Both the position numbers and the translations under genes were made by a program. The notes below the pieces were generated by a model. That model was not told the origin of the DNA. It did no database searches and saw only the letters and a list, made by a program, of their open reading frames with translations. From the NCBI GenBank assembly GCA_003154135.1, contig PMCN01000201.1:1-6219 (forward strand): a DNA stretch of 6,219 nt. The letters are read 5' to 3'. Shown here piece by piece: positions 5,651 to 6,219 of this stretch; within the stretch, counting starts at the first letter, position 1; each line of letters begins with the position of its first letter. The DNA comes from Acidimicrobiaceae bacterium. Its GTDB lineage: Bacteria > Actinomycetota > Acidimicrobiia > Acidimicrobiales > Ilumatobacteraceae.

Positions 5651-6219
5651 ATGATCTTCGACGGTTACGTCAATCAGCTCCCCGACACCGACCCCGGCGA
5701 AACAGAAGAGTGGCTCGACAGCCTCGATGCCGTCATCGACGTGCACGGCAAGACACGCGCCCGGTACCTGCTCAGCAAGCTGCTCGAGCGTGCCCGCGAG
5801 TCGCAGGTGAGCTTCCCCGCCACGGTGAGCACCCCCTACATCAACACCATCCCCCGCGAGTCGGAGCCGTGGTTCCCGGGCGACGAGTTCATCGAGAAGC
5901 GCATCCGCCGCTTCGTCCGTTGGAACGCCGCGGTGTCGGTGGTGCGGGCCAACAAGCACGCCGACGGCATCGGCGGCCACCTCAGCACCTTCGCCAGCTC
6001 GGCCAGCCTCTACGAGATCGGTTTCAACCACTTCTTCCGCGGCAAGGACGACGGTCTCGCCGGCGACCACGTGTACTTCCAGGGCCACGCCGCGCCCGGC
6101 GTGTACGCCCGGGCCTTCCTCGAGCGGCGACTCAACGAGGACGATCTCGATCACTTCCGCCGCGAGATCGGCCGCGACGGCAAGGGCCTGTCGAGCTACC
6201 CGCACCCGCGCCTCATGCC
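5651..6219 (+). CDS. aceE: Pyruvate dehydrogenase E1 component, homodimeric AceE type, 3' end outside window
   Basis: The first 189 codons of aceE are present and the frame is open to the right edge. AceE is the thiamine-diphosphate enzyme that decarboxylates pyruvate and passes the acetyl group to the lipoyl domains of E2, feeding the TCA cycle from glycolysis; it acts in the cytosol. Diagnostic stretches are EEWLDSLDAVID (19-30), RARYLLSKLLERARE (36-50), TPYINTIP (61-68), FVRWNAAVSVVRANK (88-102), IGGHLSTFASSASLYEIGFN (107-126), HFFRGKD, VYFQGHAAPGVYARAFLERR (141-160) and GKGLSSYPHPRLM. His110 and His146 match the positions of E. coli AceE His106 and His142 in the thiamine diphosphate region. 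The N-terminus starts directly at the conserved region, as in other actinobacterial AceE proteins, so ATG 5651 is favoured. A 21-bp tandem repeat lies just upstream. Full-length family members are about 900 residues. Confidence 0.96.
   Translation, partial: MIFDGYVNQLPDTDPGETEEWLDSLDAVIDVHGKTRARYLLSKLLERARESQVSFPATVSTPYINTIPRESEPWFPGDEFIEKRIRRFVRWNAAVSVVRANKHADGIGGHLSTFASSASLYEIGFNHFFRGKDDGLAGDHVYFQGHAAPGVYARAFLERRLNEDDLDHFRREIGRDGKGLSSYPHPRLM

Noticed and set aside
5618..6205. Minus-strand open frame of 195 codons across the start of aceE
   Set aside because: It is antisense to an unmistakable AceE N-terminus and shows no recognisable motif.

Overview
The window is GC-rich, with strongly G/C-biased third codon positions. 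Its gene content suggests a high-GC actinobacterium: an AceE-type (homodimeric) pyruvate dehydrogenase E1, secreted proteins built from 'LLDTR ... GFLTxYPC ... VCVY ... DVxGWF' modules, and -10-like hexamers placed 6-7 nt before start codons, as in leaderless transcription. The LLDTR modules remind me of Acidimicrobiia (Ilumatobacter-like) surface proteins. That taxonomic guess rests on memory of the families, not on a search.

Layout from left to right. (1) 1-710, minus strand: N-terminal two thirds or so of an acyltransferase-3 (OafA/OatA-like) membrane protein, running off the left edge. (2) 711-774: short divergent promoter region. (3) 775-1426, plus strand: a small membrane-anchored protein of unknown function whose reading frame is broken near 1177. 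(4) 1423-1439: a perfect hairpin carrying the stop codons of both converging genes. (5) 1436-1909, minus strand: a lipoprotein with a complete rhodanese domain. Its promoter contains a TACCC-N4-GGGTA dyad like those bound by CsoR/CstR-family repressors. (6) 1989-3851 and 3848-5545, plus strand: two translationally coupled (ATGA overlap) secreted proteins, each with an N-terminal SGNH/GDSL-hydrolase-like domain and three C-terminal ~115-residue repeats with a conserved cysteine pair. (7) 5546-5650: intergenic DNA with a 21-bp tandem repeat. (8) 5651 to the right edge, plus strand: the start of aceE.

The left and central genes look like a cell-envelope locus. One membrane protein would transfer acyl groups to a surface polymer, and two exported SGNH proteins could bind, remove or transfer such groups. 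The rhodanese lipoprotein appears to be a separate sulfur- or metal-responsive unit that shares its upstream region with the SGNH pair. aceE is a central-metabolism gene and probably an independent transcription unit. I see no tRNA, rRNA, CRISPR array, insertion sequence or integrase. The best candidates for something undescribed are the coupled SGNH/three-fold-repeat pair, including an apparent circular permutation of the repeat module in the second protein, and the CsoR/CstR-like operator of the rhodanese lipoprotein.
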